Origin: Alnus glutinosa
Lineage: Eukaryota > Streptophyta > Magnoliopsida > Fagales > Betulaceae
Direction of reading: 5' to 3'
DNA length: 64,000 nt
NCBI RefSeq assembly: GCF_958979055.1
Contig: NC_084891.1
Span: forward strand, 697,001 to 761,000
A program made the translations under genes and the position numbers. Below are positions 42,420 through 55,976 of this stretch, one piece after another (positions within the stretch are counted from its first letter, which is position 1; every line of letters begins with the position of its first letter). The notes below the pieces were generated by a model. That model worked only from the letters and a program-made list of their open reading frames with translations. It was not told where the DNA came from and ran no database searches.

Positions 42420-43830
42420 TTGACAGTTGACTGAGATGCGATCACCTTAAATTAATTTGCAACATAAAGTTGATGATAATAATATCTGATGATTGAATAA
42501 AACAATATTTAATAGAGACTTTCATTATATATTGTATCTATGTTATGTTAATTTACAATAACTATGTTTGTTAGAATATTATTTATTTATGAAAATACAA
42601 AGGATCCAATGTATTACCCATATTGATTTTATACGTATAAAACCATGGACTAATTGTGATTTTGTGTGATACTGTGATTTATAGTGGTTTCGTAAAGAGA
42701 AATCATATAAATATATCTCTTTACACATTTAAATTTTAAATCTACTATTAGATTTATGGGACTTAATGTGGGTCTCACAAATTCAATAATAGATTATATT
42801 TGAAATTGGATTGTATGAAGATGTGTGAAAGATGTATGAAAGATGTATGTGTATCATTTCTCTTTCGTGTATTACTCTACGTGTCTCATTATTGTTTTTC
42901 TCCAACATTTTGTAGTTATTTGGGGTTTGCAAAAAAAAATGTTAAATATTGATTAAATTATTAAATTTAACTTTTCTTAATTATAAGTTTAAACTCTTAA
43001 GATAAATGATGACTTAACATAATAGTTAAATATTATACTTGGCCGGTCTCATCTACTAAAAAGAAGTTTGAGCCCACTTGTAAAGAAAAGTGTTAAAATA
43101 TTAACTGCAATGCATATAAAAAGTGTTATATATGCTCGTATCGTGCACGTTAGTTCTTGGTGTTTTTCCTTTCCTTAATTTAATTTCTTACCAGACTCGA
43201 AATATGTTTGAGGGCTTTAAAAGAAGCTATGGTGGCAATTTTTGTTTGCATGTCGAATTTGGATCATATCAATGAATAAATATAAGATTGCATAGGTTAT
43301 AACCTCAACTTGACTCAATTAATTAAACGGATCAAACTCTCATCTATCATAATCCACTAATTTTGTATTGTGTTAGGTTCAAAGATTGTATAAAAAATTA
43401 ACAATTCTTATATCGCGTGTTGAGTTTAAATTATATCGAGACATAAGTATAAGACTATATAGATTAACCCTAACTCAATTCATTTAATTAAACGGTTAAA
43501 CATCTTTATTCTCACTAGCTAATTTTGTATTGAACTCATGTCGAGTTTCTTTAGTCCTATAAAAAGTAAATTTGAAATAACTTGGCATTCATACTCAAAG
43601 AGTTACAGATTCCCATTCATTTTTTTTGGACCGATGTTTACAAGAATGACTAGATTGAAGGAAATTTGAAAGAAAACTTTGTTCATAATTTTCGGTTCCA
43701 AAAAAAAAAAATTTGTCCATAACTTTCAGCGCAACAGATAGTTCATGCACTAGTCGGATATTCGACTTCTTTTGTTTAATAATTTATTTATTTTTTAAAA
43801 AAAATCATAATAAATATTTGATGCTAAACT
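42420..43830. other. DNA after copy K
   Basis: Matches 30,840-32,300 after copy H, including a dispersed repeat (42,940-43,100) and AAGTGTTATATATGCTCGTA. From 43,570 to the LTR element the DNA is unrelated. No gene. Confidence 0.5.
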
Positions 43831-46800
43831 TGTAAGCATAATCTATAAATAAAATGCTATAAAATAATAAGCAGTGGAATTATAAATACCCCCAGCCATA
43901 TTTTGTTCAAGAAGCTTGATGAAGAACGAAGAACGAAGAACGAAGAACGAAGAACGAAAAAGTTTTCTGCAACACCAAAATTTGAAAAAAAAAACAAAAT
44001 TCAGAGAGTTCTTCTGGCCTATGCCTATGAGTGTGCCTATAGATGGATACACAGGACTCTTTATATAGGTAGGCTAGGGACCCTCGTCATCAATTAGATA
44101 GCTGATTATTCTCCTCCCATCAAGGAGAATAAATCAGAAAATTTAATATAAAAACCGTTTTAAACCGTTTTGATTTCATATAACTTAATGTGGAATAAAT
44201 CATATTCAATCATTATATTAAATAATTACCGTTATGATAATTATTTAAATTTCAACCGTTACAATAAATTAAATAATTACCGTTATGATAATTATTTAAA
44301 TTCCAACCGTTACAATGAATTAAATGTGTCTAAGGGACACATATGTAATTTCTTACATTCTCCCACTTGACCCTTATGACACATATAATTCCCTATGATG
44401 TCCGGTTCTTCAATATGATTATCACTTTATTTATTCCAACCATTTATGAAATCCTCCTACTCACATAAGGAATATTACACATGAATTATGGCGGTAAAAC
44501 TTTATATAATAAGTCGTCCCCTCCATGTATTACATATAAAATATTCCTTAAATGAGTACTATATGGGCAATCAAACTTTATGAATAAACTTCCTATAAGT
44601 TATTCGGGTCCAACTTTAATTTTATCCTCATGGATAATGTAACAAATGTGCACAAAACTTTATTAACAATAACTTGATGTCTATAGACCAAATAGAGAGA
44701 AACTAAGCAAAAATGAATTAATGAACTTCATATATTCCGCATGACTTTATACTTTCTTTACCGATAAACTTTTAGTCATGGGATCCGTAATCATTAATTC
44801 AATACTTATATGTTCAATAGACATTTTATGTCTCTTAATGTTATCTCTCGTACTAAGATACTTGATGTCAATTTAATTCTGCTTCTACTCTTCATTCTTA
44901 TAAAAGAAAACTATAGTAGAATTATCGCAAAATATCTTTATGGTATAACTGTAAAATCGACAATCTTGAGACTTTTAATAAAATATCTCATCCATCATGC
45001 CTGTGTAGTGAAATTCATAGCATGCAAGAATTTTAACTTTCTTGGTAGACGTAGCAATTATAGTATGCTTTCTGCATCTCTATATTATATCCCTCAATAA
45101 GAAAATATATACTATAAAGTAGACTTTCTACTTTCTACACAATCAGCAAAAATTCAAAATTTGAATAACCAACTACCACCAAATGGTAGTGTATCTTTAG
45201 GTTAAATTGTTTTTCTTGGTTTCTTGCGTATACCGCAAGACTTTATTTGCAGCACTTTATTGACCCAGTTATCTTACTGTCAGTCCAATGGTTAAGTCTA
45301 GTGTAAGTCTATGCTTGCATAATGCAGATGTTTACAAAAGCCATTTCATCTGCCCTTTTTTTTAATACATTTTTGGGACATTTAATATGTATTAAAATTA
45401 TCCCTCTTTAGTTGCTACTGAATGTGCAAAATCCTTTATTCTAAATCTTTTCAAAACTTATTCAATGTAGGCATTCCGAGACTGTCAATGTGCTTTATGT
45501 CTCTTGTGAATCTCTATGTCAAAGACATAAGAGGTTTCACTCAAATCCTTTATTTCAAAGTTTTGTGAGATGAATTTTATATAGCGAAACTTAAACCACT
45601 ACTTACAAAATAATATCTATATATGGGACTAGAATGATTACTTTACTCCCACTGACCTTAAGGTATATATACTAATTAACAAGATTTTCAATAATCAATG
45701 AACCAATAACCTTGCAAAAATTATACTACCGACAGGAGATCTATATAAACCCAAAATAGATTTATTTATTTTGCAAGCTTTCTGAGTGTTATCAACAAAA
45801 CCTTCAGGTTGTTTCATGTAAACCTCTTCTTCAAAATCCCCATTCAGAAAAGCTGTTTTCACATCCATTTGATGTAGCTCTAGATCAAAATGAGCTACTA
45901 ATGCCATGATTATCCTAAATGAATCCTTCTTGGATACTGGAGGGAAGGTTTCATGATAATCAATATCTTCCTTTTGTGTGAAACCCTTGGCCACAAGTTT
46001 AGCTTTATATCGTTCAACATTACCAGAAGCATCCCTTTTGGTTTTGTAAACCTATTTGCAGCCTATGGCTACAGCCTTCTCTGGTAAGTCAACAAAATCC
46101 CAGACTTGATTTTTAGTCATGGATTCCATTTCTTCCTTCATGGCATTTAACCATAATGTGGAGTGTTCCCCACTCATGGCTTGTGAAAATGAATTTGGAT
46201 CATCCTTAGGCCCAACATCAAAATCGGACTCTTGGAGGTATACAATATAATCACTAGAGATTGCTGGTCTAATTATTCTAGAAGATCTTCTTAATTCTGC
46301 TTCCTCCTCATTTGGAGGGGGTTGAGTAGGTTCAATATGAACTTGTTCCTCATGAGTTGACTGTTCTGAAATTGATTGTGGTTCAAGGCAATCAGTCAAC
46401 TCTTGTGCTTCCTCTAATTCAATCCTTTGAGGATAAGCACTCCCACTATGTTCAAGATCTTCTAAGAATTTTGCATTCATAGATTCAATAATTCTAGTAT
46501 TATTAGAAGGACAATAAAACCTAAATCCTTTGAAGTTGACTGCATAGCCGATAAAATGACCGCTGGTTGTCCTTAGGTCTAATTTCTTTATATTTGAATT
46601 GTAAATCCTCACTTCACCAGGACAACCCCATATGTGTAAGTGATTTAAACTTGGTTTTCATCCATTCCATAATTCAAAAGGTGTCTTAGGGACAGCCTTG
46701 GATGGTACCCGGTTTAATACATACACAGCAGTTTTTAAGGCTTCACTCCATATAAATAAAGGTAACTCAGAATTACTGAGCATGCTCCTTACCATGTCCA

Positions 46801-49800
46801 TAAGTGTGCGATTTCTCCTTTCTGCAACACCATTTTGTTGTGGTGTGCCAGGCATTGTGTATTGAGTAACAATGCCTTCTTCTTCAAGAAATTGCACAAA
46901 TGGACCTATCATTTGTCCCTTTTCTGTGTACCTTCCATAGTACTCTCCGCCTCTATCAGATCTTACGATCTTGATTTTCTTTTCCTTTTGTTTCTCTACT
47001 TCTACCTTATAGGTCTTGAAAGCATTGAGTGCTTTAGCCTTATCATTTAGAAAGTAGAGATACATATACCGTGTATGGTCATCAATAAAAGATATAAAAT
47101 ATCTTTAACCATTTAGGCATGGAGTAGGAAAAGGTCCACAGATATCTGTATGTATGATTTCAAGAATCTCAGAACTCCTTCTGGCACCTTTAGTGGTCTT
47201 GTTGGTTTGCTTTCCCTTTATGCAATCCACACAAGTACCAAAATCAGTAAAATCAAGAGTTTTTAAGAATCCATCATTTACTAATATTTTGATTCTCTCT
47301 ATGGAGATATGTCCCAATCTCCTGTGCCATAACAAAGCGGAGTTTTCATTCACAAGGCTCCTCTTTATGCCAACACTAGAATGCAATGATAAATGATTGT
47401 TTTCAAAGTCGGGATCTAGATCAATTTTGAATAAACCATTAATTTTGGTTCTACCACCAATAAAATTTTCACCTTTAAAAATACTAAAGGTAGAGTTTAT
47501 AAACCAAAAACTAAAACCAATAACATCCAGTTTAGAAACCGAAATTAAGTTTCTAGAGAAGCATGGAATAAAAAATACATTTTCCAAATCTAAAACATAA
47601 CCAGTTTTCAAAATCAATCTAAAGGTCCCAACAGCTTCCACATGAGAAAACAATTTATTTCCGGAATAAACCCGTTGCTCATTGCTTGCCGGTTTCCTTG
47701 TGTTGAGAAAACCATGCATTGTATTAACAATATGGATTGTAGAACCAGAATCAATCCACCATGTATTACAAGGAGCCTCAACAAAAAAAAAAAAAAATTC
47801 ATGACATACTAGAGATATGATATTACCTTTCTTTTCAAGCCATCTTTTGTACTTTTGGCAATCCTTCTTCATATGCCCCCCTTTCTTGCAGAAGAAACAA
47901 GTATCCTTATTGTCATTTTTCTTGATTGACAACTTGTTATCTTTCTTGAAATGCGGGGCACCTTTGCCTCTTTTATGCTTCCCCTTATCATGAGTAGCCA
48001 CAAAGTGAACACTTTGTGGTTTCTCATGCTTTAGCCTTTCCTCCTCTTGAACACACATGGTCAGAAGTTCATTCACTGACCATTTATCCTTATGTGTGAT
48101 ATAGGATATCTTAAAAGGAGAGTACTCAATCGGGAGTGAGTTCAAGATGAAATGAACTAAGAAGGAATTAGAAATATCAACCTCTAGGGACTTCAGTTGA
48201 GCTGCCATGTCCCTCATTTCCATAATGTGCTCTCGCACACTTCTGGATCTGTCAAAGATTTTACTTGAGAGTTTCTTCATTAGGGTGTTTGCCAATGCCT
48301 TATCGGAACTTACAAATTGTTCCTCAATGGCCTTCATGAACTCTGTTGCATTTTTGCATTCAGGGATAGAACCCCTAATGCCCTTAGTTACGTGAGACTT
48401 CATAAACATGAGACTTAGGTGATTAGATCGCTTCCACCTCTCATGTTTCGTAATTTCTAGTGGCGTACTAGTATCCGTGAGGGCAGGTGGTTCATCCTCA
48501 CGGAGCGCCAAATCAAGTTCTAAGCACCCCAAATAGAAAAGTAAATTTTCTTTCCACTCAGAAAAATTGTTCCCATTAAGCATTGGAACAGTACTTTCTA
48601 CAACAGCAGTAGTAGAAATAGCTGCAATAATCAAGGAAAAATTTTAATGTTATGAAACTTTATTTTAAATTAACCAATGCTAATTTAATAGTAAATAGTA
48701 AATTTCAACCTACCTGTGGGCAAAGGTTGCATCACGCATGAAATTTACCATTTATTAATAAGACTAATAAATTTAAATATTAATAAATAAAATTATTTGT
48801 ACCTGTGAGCCTAAGAGAAATTTTATTTTTAACATTAAATTTATTATCTTATTCTAATTAAGTCATAAAAATAAAAACTTTCATGTGGGGATTAGCAATT
48901 AAATTTATGAATTAATTACATAATCGATGTTAATTTTTTATATGAAGTTCATGTGTATAACCTTGATGTAATTATTATTCTAAAATTGGGATGCTGTGGC
49001 CCTCCCAACCAGGTGAGTTCCCAGGAAAGTGAGGGGGATCACAACAGACACACTTAAATCCCAAGACTTTCCTTAGCCAGAACTTTTCTAGACATTGCAT
49101 TCTCGGATATTACTGTAAACACGCCAGCATGTATGATATTGTTAATTATTCTTAGGTCTAGGCATCAAACAAATTATATTTAAACAATATAATTAAAATT
49201 AATTATATTCCTAAGTTCAAGTATTAAAGAAACAATAATTTTAATATTGAACATATAAAACATAACAAAAATAAATTTATGATATGATAGCATAATAAAT
49301 ATCATGGCCTAATGGTTTAGTAAGTGGTCTTAAGCCCTTTACACTTGGAAACCCAAGTTCTAAACCTCACAATAACCCAATTTTTTTTTTTTTTTTTTAA
49401 TTCTTGATGGGCTACTATAAATGGTTTGGGCTTTTAGGGCTGGGTCAGATAACCTCATTGGGCTGACCCATTCGGGTTGGCCCACTTTATAACCCAAAAA
49501 CTGCATGAGTTTTAAACCCTACCCAAATACCCACATGTTAGTGTAGCAAGTTTCTCAATGGCAAAACTGTAAATAAAAATATCCATATCTATACTTTCAT
49601 GCTTTACGGTGTTCATGTTTTACGATGTGCAATTATTAAGAGATTTTCACACATATGTAAAACTTCAAAAACAATACGTGAAATTATCAATAAACAGATA
49701 CACGGAAATTTGCACAATTCAACTAATAAAGAATTACCAAAACTAAAAGCTGAACAAATTGGCATAGAGGCTGGCTCTGATACCACATGTAAGCATAATC

Positions 49801-50281
49801 TATAAATAAAATGCTATAAAATAATAAGCAGCGGAATTATAAATACCTCCAGCCATATTTTGTTCAAGCTTGATGAAGAACAAAGAACGAAGAACGAAAA
49901 AATTTTCTGCAACACCAAAATCTGAAGAAAAAAAAAAACAAAAAAAACAAAAAAACAAAAAAAAAAAAACAAAATTCAGAGAGTTCTTCTGGCCTATGCC
50001 TATGAGTGTGTCTATAGATGGATACACAGGGCTCTTTATATAGGTAGGCTAAGGACCCTCGTCATCAATTAGATAGCTGATTATTCTCCTCCCATCAAGG
50101 AGAATAAATCAGAAAATTTAATATAAAAACCCTTTTAAACCGTTTTAATTTCATATAACTTAATGTGAAATAAATCATATTCAATCCTTATATTAAATAA
50201 TTACCATTATGATAATTATTTAAATTCCAACCGTTACAATGAATTAAATGTGTCTAAGGGACACATATGTAATTTCCTACA
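43831..50281 (-). mobile_element. Ty1/copia LTR retrotransposon fossil
   Basis: LTRs lie at 43,831-44,357 and 49,788-50,281, both TG...CA (TGTAAGCATAATC to CCTACA / CTTACA). The 5-bp duplication AAACT is at 43,826-43,830 and 50,282-50,286. The element reads on the minus strand. A TGGTATCAGAGC primer site (initiator Met tRNA) adjoins the right LTR and a purine tract adjoins the left. Parts in order are Gag with a CCHC zinc knuckle and then protease (about 47.6-48.6 kb), pre-integrase and integrase (about 46.6-47.4 kb), and part of a reverse transcriptase (about 45.7-46.6 kb). By eye the LTRs differ at about a dozen of 480 aligned sites plus length changes, which suggests an age of one to a few million years. 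The coding region is broken in several places. Confidence 0.95.
49300..49400 (+). mobile_element. Possible tRNA-derived SINE inside the LTR element
   Basis: TGGCCTAATGG (49,305-49,315) fits a pol III A box, and AGTTCTAAACC (49,356-49,366) approaches a B box 40 bp on. A poly-T tail follows at 49,381-49,398. This layout fits plant SINEs with T-rich tails. Target duplication not resolved. Confidence 0.5.
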
Positions 50282-50286
50282 AAACT

Positions 50287-51130
50287 CTCATAACATAAGT
50301 GGTAGTGAAAACAAGACTGGCAAAAAGGTGGGCTTTTATATGGCCTTTTGTGTGGTAAACTCCAATTGTTCATCAAGGGTGTCGCATCGCAGTCCCAATG
50401 AAAGTTCAACATGTCTCGATAGCAGCATGAAAATGCAATGAAACTTCTTGATTGATAGAAGGAAAGTGTAACATGCCCTTAGTTTAGGCTATTTGTATAA
50501 GGGTAAGCGGTTTTTAACCGCTTCTGCATACCTTTAAAACCACTAATTACAATTGTCTTAAATGATTATACAGTTGCGGGCAACTATTAATAATTAGTAA
50601 CCGCTACACCCTTAGTAAAGACTAGACTAACTCAGTTTGGAATATTTTGCATACTAAATGTACTATAATGGTAAGAAATTGCTGAAAGGTCAATTTTGTT
50701 GGGTCTAGTAGTATGTCTCTAATAATTCCAACTTAAATAGAATAAATTGAGTAATTAGACTATTATAAAAAAGAGTCTTAACCTCATGTGGGTTTCAATG
50801 GAACTTCGTTGGTTTTCAATTTTTTTTTTAAAAAAAAAATCAATTAATATTAAATATTAAAATTAATATAATTATAAATAAATAAATTAGTCATGGATGA
50901 TTTGGTTTTGCATTTGGGGATGTCTGGGTGCTTTATAGTATATTCTCCGAGATTTGATTGCGCCATCTTTATGGGCTTGTCTTTGATTGAGGCTTCTTTT
51001 ATGGGCTAATCCTTACCTACAACATAAACCTTGCGCTACTTAAATACAAGGGTGTGTTTGTTAATATGTTTTGGAGAGTGCCTTTTATTTCTGGATTTTT
51101 TTTTTAAAAAAAAAAAAAAATTAATTAATT
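50287..51130. other. Intergenic DNA right of the LTR element
   Basis: No recognised gene. A short frame near 50,250-50,440 (SSRVSHRSPNESSTCLDSS) has no visible domain. Confidence 0.35.
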
Positions 51131-51139
51131 AATTTAGTG

Positions 51140-51820
51140 TACCGAAACTTGGGATAGTCGTCAAAGGGGTAAAAAACCAGTTGTTTCTTGGTTTACGGTT
51201 GTTTGGTGCTTGGTTAGTATTTAGAGGGGCCCTTGTCACGAAGGTTAAGCTTTATAGTTGGGGCTATGGCAGAGACATTCTTTGCAGGTTCTGTTATACA
51301 GAACAAGAGAGTGTGGACATTTATTTTTCCACTGCAGCTTTAGCAGGCGTGTTTGGAGGGCTGTTTTGGCAGACTGCAAGCTAAGTGATTAATCCTGCTG
51401 TTGAATGGGAAGAAGTGGAGAGTTGGAGTGTAGCAAAGCTCACTACTAGGAGCTTGTGGGTGAATTTATGCAGACTCTGTTTGGGTGCCTCGGTTTATCA
51501 TCTGTGAAAGTTAAGAAATGACTTGTGTCATGGCAATCTTCCCAAAACAGAAGACGTATTGATGAAACAAATTAAGTGGGAAGTTAGATCCAGAATCATG
51601 GCTAAAGGGAATTTCAAGAAGACAGGCATCAATGCTCAACTTGTTCATTTGTGGAACTCGTAACTTTGTGTCTGTGTTTGTTGTAATGGTATATTCTCTG
51701 TTCTATTAGATAGGGAGTGTTTTGTTCCTTTTATGGACTTTGCATCCAATGTTTTGCTGGAGAGAGATGTTGTATGCAGTACTGTTTGATAAATGAAGGT
51801 TTTAATTCATAAAAAAAATT
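51140..51820 (+). mobile_element. 5'-truncated LINE fragment
   Basis: Reads LFGAWLVFRGALVTKVKLYSW, then GYGRDILCRFCYTEQESV, like the zf-RVT part of the LINE at 26,474-27,796 (LVFRDALITKEKMCTWGY). Frames are broken after that. It ends in TTAATTCATAAAAAAAATTA. The two LINEs belong to related but separate lineages. Confidence 0.75.
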
Positions 51821-51884
51821 AATAATAATAATGTGGAAAAAAGAGTTTTGTGTTTTGGATTATTTGTTACTGTTTATATTTTGA

Positions 51885-51990
51885 GTGATGCTATTTAGTA
51901 TACTGTTATACGACTGTCATATAACTTAATGATGTAACAGTGAAAATTATTCATTGAATTTGAAAATCAGTCTTTTGAGAGTGGCTATTT
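51885..51990. mobile_element. Partial MITE, relative of 15,212
   Basis: GAGTGATGCTATTTAGTATACTGTTATACGA-like left arm only. Confidence 0.5.
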
Positions 51991-53428
51991 AGCGTTTACT
52001 CATATATAATTTCTCCCTATGTTTTTTCTGCCACTCGAGGAGTTTGGGACCCCTTCGTTAATGTGATTACTAATCAACTAAGACCAAAATAAATTGAGAA
52101 AGAGAGAGCTCTTTGGTTAACTTTTGGTTAACCAAAAGTTAAGAGAAAAGGACTACAATATTCGATCTCTCCAAACACCAGAAGACGTACGCTTTAATTT
52201 GCTTTTGTAACCTCATTTTCATATGTAAACACTAATTTGATCATTTATTGGATGGAGATTGGAGATGTGCTCGATCTTTGGTTAACACTCGTTTCATTGT
52301 ACCAAAAAGCCATCAAGATTAGGCTCCTAATTATTATTAATCATCAACATATCTTAACGAAGATCATGATGTTGACAAGATGCAGTAACTTTAAGCAAGT
52401 GGTTCTTACAAACTTTAAATATTGACGTACGGTCGTATAGCAATTAAATACCCAAATATATATATACATAATTACAGGGTGAGAAGGGGATGTGTTAATG
52501 TGTTTTGATTGGTGTTTTTTATTTTTAGTTTGAAACGTGTTTTGGTGAACATAAATGTAATACTTGTTTATGTTTTTAGGAGTTTTTTTTTTTTTTTAAT
52601 TGTTTGTTAATGTATTTATATTTATCAAAACAAAAACACAAACAAATATGGAGTAACATTACGAGCCCATTAATTCATTGTATTAACCTACATAGTTTCT
52701 AAAAAGAGTAATGCATACTATATACCATATTTTTATCTCAAAATTAATGTTAACGTGGCAATTTCAACTAATCTTTAGAGCATCTCCAGCAAGAATAGTC
52801 CAAATTAATAGCTACTAAAAAAGTATAAATTTCTACTTTAATTATTTATTGTTCTATACACACTCCAACAAATTCTCTATTCTATTTTTTATTTTCTTTA
52901 AATATTATTTTGTGTAAGAAAGAATGTGAAAGAAAGAGTGAGAGATAGAGTGAAAAAAAGAAAGGCGGAAGAAAAATAATTAAAAATTTTTTGTAGTGTG
53001 AATAGGTACAAGACTATTTACTGTTTACACTATAAGAAAAATGTTGAAGTAGCTATTATGTTGGACACAAAAAAATAGTTTATAATAGTTAAATTTGGCT
53101 ATTATAAGTCATTTACCTATTCTGCTAAAGATTGATACTCTTAGATCCATCTTAGTTAAAAAAATAAAATAAAATAAAACAAGATTAAAACTATCACATT
53201 AATATTATAAGATAATTGTAGTATAAAAATGTAGTTTATGCTAAATTTTTATGTTTTCTTTCTTTATATATATAGTAGAGTGATTAATGTACTGTTTGTG
53301 CCCCTCTCTCTATGTGTCTCCTACCAAATCACTCTCCGAAGTTGAATAATTCTAGCTCATCTCTGTGTTTCTTTGTTTCTCTAAAAGCTTGTCTATAAAA
53401 TTTTGCTGTCTTCGGAGCACTATTGGAG
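51991..53428. other. Upstream region of the ATL gene
   Basis: Contains an AGAGCATCTCCAGCAAGAAT-type MITE (52,785-53,080). Pyrimidine-rich DNA with CTCTCTCTATGTGTCTCC lies 100-150 bp before the start codon and may hold the transcription start. TATATATATA is at 53,263. Confidence 0.45.
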
Positions 53429-55055
53429 ATGCCTCAGATTGATTCAGACCCATCTTCAACTTCAAGATCTGCAACTATACAGAAGCAATACCAAGCTTTT
53501 ATTGTCCTCATACCTGTTTCCATCGCTTCTATCATTCTCCTCTTGTTCTACTTTTTCTATCTTCGGCGTGGAAGAGGCCTTCCGGCAAGGAGAGCATCTC
53601 TAGAGAACAATAATGACACATCAAAGGTAGGATTAATTATCATGTTTGTCTCTCCATTTTGTGTGCCTTTCTTTACATATTCTTTTCTGTTTGTGGTTAA
53701 GCAGCTTGAATTGGGGTTGAGGAAAGATATGACAGAAATGCTTCCCGCTGTCGCATGCAAGGAGAGCTTCTCTTCAATAGATCCACAGTGAGTACACTTA
53801 CACTGTTAGTTTTCCTTATGTCTCATCGGAGCTGTTGCCACTTATGTCTCTCATTTGAACAAACATAGAAAAGTTTGGAAACAATGTTTAGGCTTCCACA
53901 CGTAACACGTTAATGGTGAGCCTCTGTTTGTATTTATAATTAAACTTTATGAAGTGCACGTACATCACTCAGGTTTGTATATACAGCTTTATCACTTTAT
54001 CAAGCACCGAATGGCAAACAGTGTTAGTACAGTAACCGCACGCCGTTCATCAGGGAAAGGATTTGCAAGAGAGAAATGAGATTAGAGGAATTCGTCATGG
54101 CTGGATCCGGCGAGACCGCTTCAACGCTCAAATCAGCTAGTGAGAGTGAGAGGAAATTTTAACATAGTCCTAGTAGAGTAAATAAGGCATATATGCATGA
54201 GTGACTGTCCTCTCTTTCTATATATAGGCCGTCATCCTTCGTCCTTCTTTATGGTTTTAGGGATTCTTGCTAATAATTTGTTATTGATACGGAGATTCCC
54301 TCCTTAAGTCTATTAGGAGGCCGGGGACGCAAGGCGTGAGCAAGCGGTTATCTGAGTTGCGGAGTAGGGAATCAATTGTTGGGCATTAAATCCTGGCAAG
54401 AGTGTGTCCGGATCCTTCCCGGCTGTTTGGGCCGCAAGCCTCTTGGTTGCACATTGTCGGGCCTTCTAGTCCTTCAGATGTAGGCCGTCGGACCTTCTGG
54501 GCCCTTCAATGGGTGATAGCCGGAGACCCGTTGGTAACCAGGCCGACCCACAAGGTTTATCAGTATCAAACACTATCTTCTATAACTTCCATTTCTCATG
54601 CTTATCACGTTCATCCTTATCTGGTGGTTTGTATATACATCATTATCTCCATCTGATATATAGTTCTTCAGAATGTTCATCTTTATCTGGTAGCTAGTTC
54701 TATAGGTTGTCTCTGTTGATAAGTTTTGTCTGAAGTAGGACATGTCTAAATATCATTGAAATGAGAGAAATACTAGTGCGCGCCCTACATTTAACTTCCC
54801 CTCCCATCTATTTTGGAACCCTCTCTATGTTGCAGATGCTCAGTATGCCTTGGGAACTACCAAGCAGATGATAGGGTTCAAGAAATACCTGAATGTGGTC
54901 ATATCTTTCACGTCGACTGCATTGGTCGCTGGCTCACCAGCCACACCACCTGCCCACTCTGCCGCCTTTCCCTTCTTGCTTCCACGGAAACTACTCCAGA
55001 ATTGAGGCTTGAGCCAATTCATGACGTTGACCAGCTAGAAACTAGTCAGCAATAG
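53429..55055 (+). CDS. ATL-type RING-H2 E3 ubiquitin ligase (3 exons)
   Basis: Exons 53,429-53,626, 53,705-53,787 and 54,836-55,055 have GT-AG introns (78 and 1,048 bp) and give 166 residues. An N-terminal membrane segment (about residues 23-45, FIVLIPVSIASIILLLFYFF) is followed by basic RRGRG. A GLD-like motif (GLRKDMTEMLP, 70-80) and KESFS precede the RING-H2 finger at 95-136: CSVC, then C114, H116, H119, C122, CPLC (C-x2-C-x15-C-x-H-x2-H-x2-C-x10-C-x2-C). The proline before the third cysteine is replaced (PECGH), but all eight zinc ligands are there. It resembles the Arabidopsis ATL7/ATL58/ATL59 group. The family passes ubiquitin from E2 enzymes to targets at membranes. The first in-frame ATG was chosen. 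No Pin2 relationship; it marks the right edge of the array. Confidence 0.9.
53788..54835 (+). other. Large second intron of the ATL gene
   Basis: Its middle (54,290-54,560) is GC-rich with GGCCGGGGACGCAAGGCGTG and GGGCCTTCTAGTCC-type words, unlike the AT-rich rest. This is probably an old insertion of unknown class. Frames in it are not supported. Confidence 0.4.
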
Positions 55056-55785
55056 AACATCTCTTGAAGAGAGTTCAAGGGCTTGTGAAGAAAATACCAA
55101 AGCTATAAAATTCTTAATTCAAGCTCTGAAGCTAGCTAACTGATCATCCACTATCTTGAATTTTTTTTTTTTTTTTTTGTTCTTTTTAATGATTGGATAA
55201 TGTTATGTACACAAACTTATCTCTTGCATACTGGATTGATTTTTGAGAAGGTGGCATGGCAGGAAATAGTAAATTAGAGCATGTTTTGGATTGTTTTTTA
55301 CAGTTTAAAAAGTATTTTTCGTATTTAAAAAGTTCTATCAAACCAAAAGCTGGTATGTTTGGAAAAAAAACTTCAAAAAAACTTCTTCCACTTTTTTATT
55401 CTAAAAAACATATATATTTAAACCACACCATTAATTAGGAAAATATTAAAATGAAGCTTTAATTTTTCTAAAAAGCTCTTTTGGCTTTAAAAAATAATCC
55501 AAACATGCTCTTAATTATTTAAAGACAGAAATTTCCTATAAATTGGTTTGTAGAAAATTTTATACAACCCACCTATAAAAGTGACATGTATTCTTTAAAC
55601 ATGTGAGAAGCACATGTTTTTTTATTAATGTTATTAAAAATGCATGTGAGAAGTGCATGCTATTAAAATAACGTGTATTTCTCATATATCAAGAGATACA
55701 TGTCAATCTTATATGTGAGTTGTATAAAATTTTCTACAAATTGATTTATAGGAAATTTATGTCCATCATTTAATTAATTAAGAGT
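55056..55785. other. 3' flank of the ATL gene
   Basis: AT-rich. ACATGTGAGAAG(C/T)(A/G)CATG words recur at 55,598 and 55,640. TTTTACAACCCACCTATAAA and its mirrored partner near 55,730 suggest a small fold-back element at 55,545-55,765. No gene. Confidence 0.4.
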
Positions 55786-55968
55786 AGAGAAATGATCCCT
55801 ATACTCATTTCTTACAACAGCCCCACAACAAGCTGACGTGGCTGGTAATATTTTATTATTTTTTTACAAAAAGAAAAGAAAACAAAACAAAAAACATAAT
55901 AAAATATTATCAGCCATGTCAGCTTATTGTGGGACTATTGTGAAAAATAAGTGTATGGATCGTATCTC
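55786..55968. mobile_element. hAT-type MITE with perfect 8-bp TSD
   Basis: TTAAGAGT at 55,778-55,785 and 55,969-55,976. Ends AGAGAAATGATCC and complement GAGATACGATCC; inner arms AGCTGACGTGGCTG / CAGCCATGTCAGCT mirror each other around a poly-T/poly-A centre. Confidence 0.85.
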
Positions 55969-55976
55969 TTAAGAGT

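Larger units (their letters stand above)
32320..43570 (+). repeat. Segmental duplication block 4 (Pin2 I-J-K)
   Basis: Second copy of F-G-H. It is enlarged by 34,177-34,925, 35,190-36,125 and 40,669-41,388 and has lost exon 1 of K. The left edge falls about 20 bp before the exon 1 ATG of copy I. Confidence 0.75.

Noticed and set aside
49305-49366. A functional tRNA gene
   Set aside because: Box words are present but no cloverleaf with matching acceptor stem is visible; a SINE is more likely.
54402-54697. Extra coding exon between ATL exons 2 and 3
   Set aside because: The ATL frame joins perfectly without it (SSIDP + Q + CSVC), and the frame has no domain.
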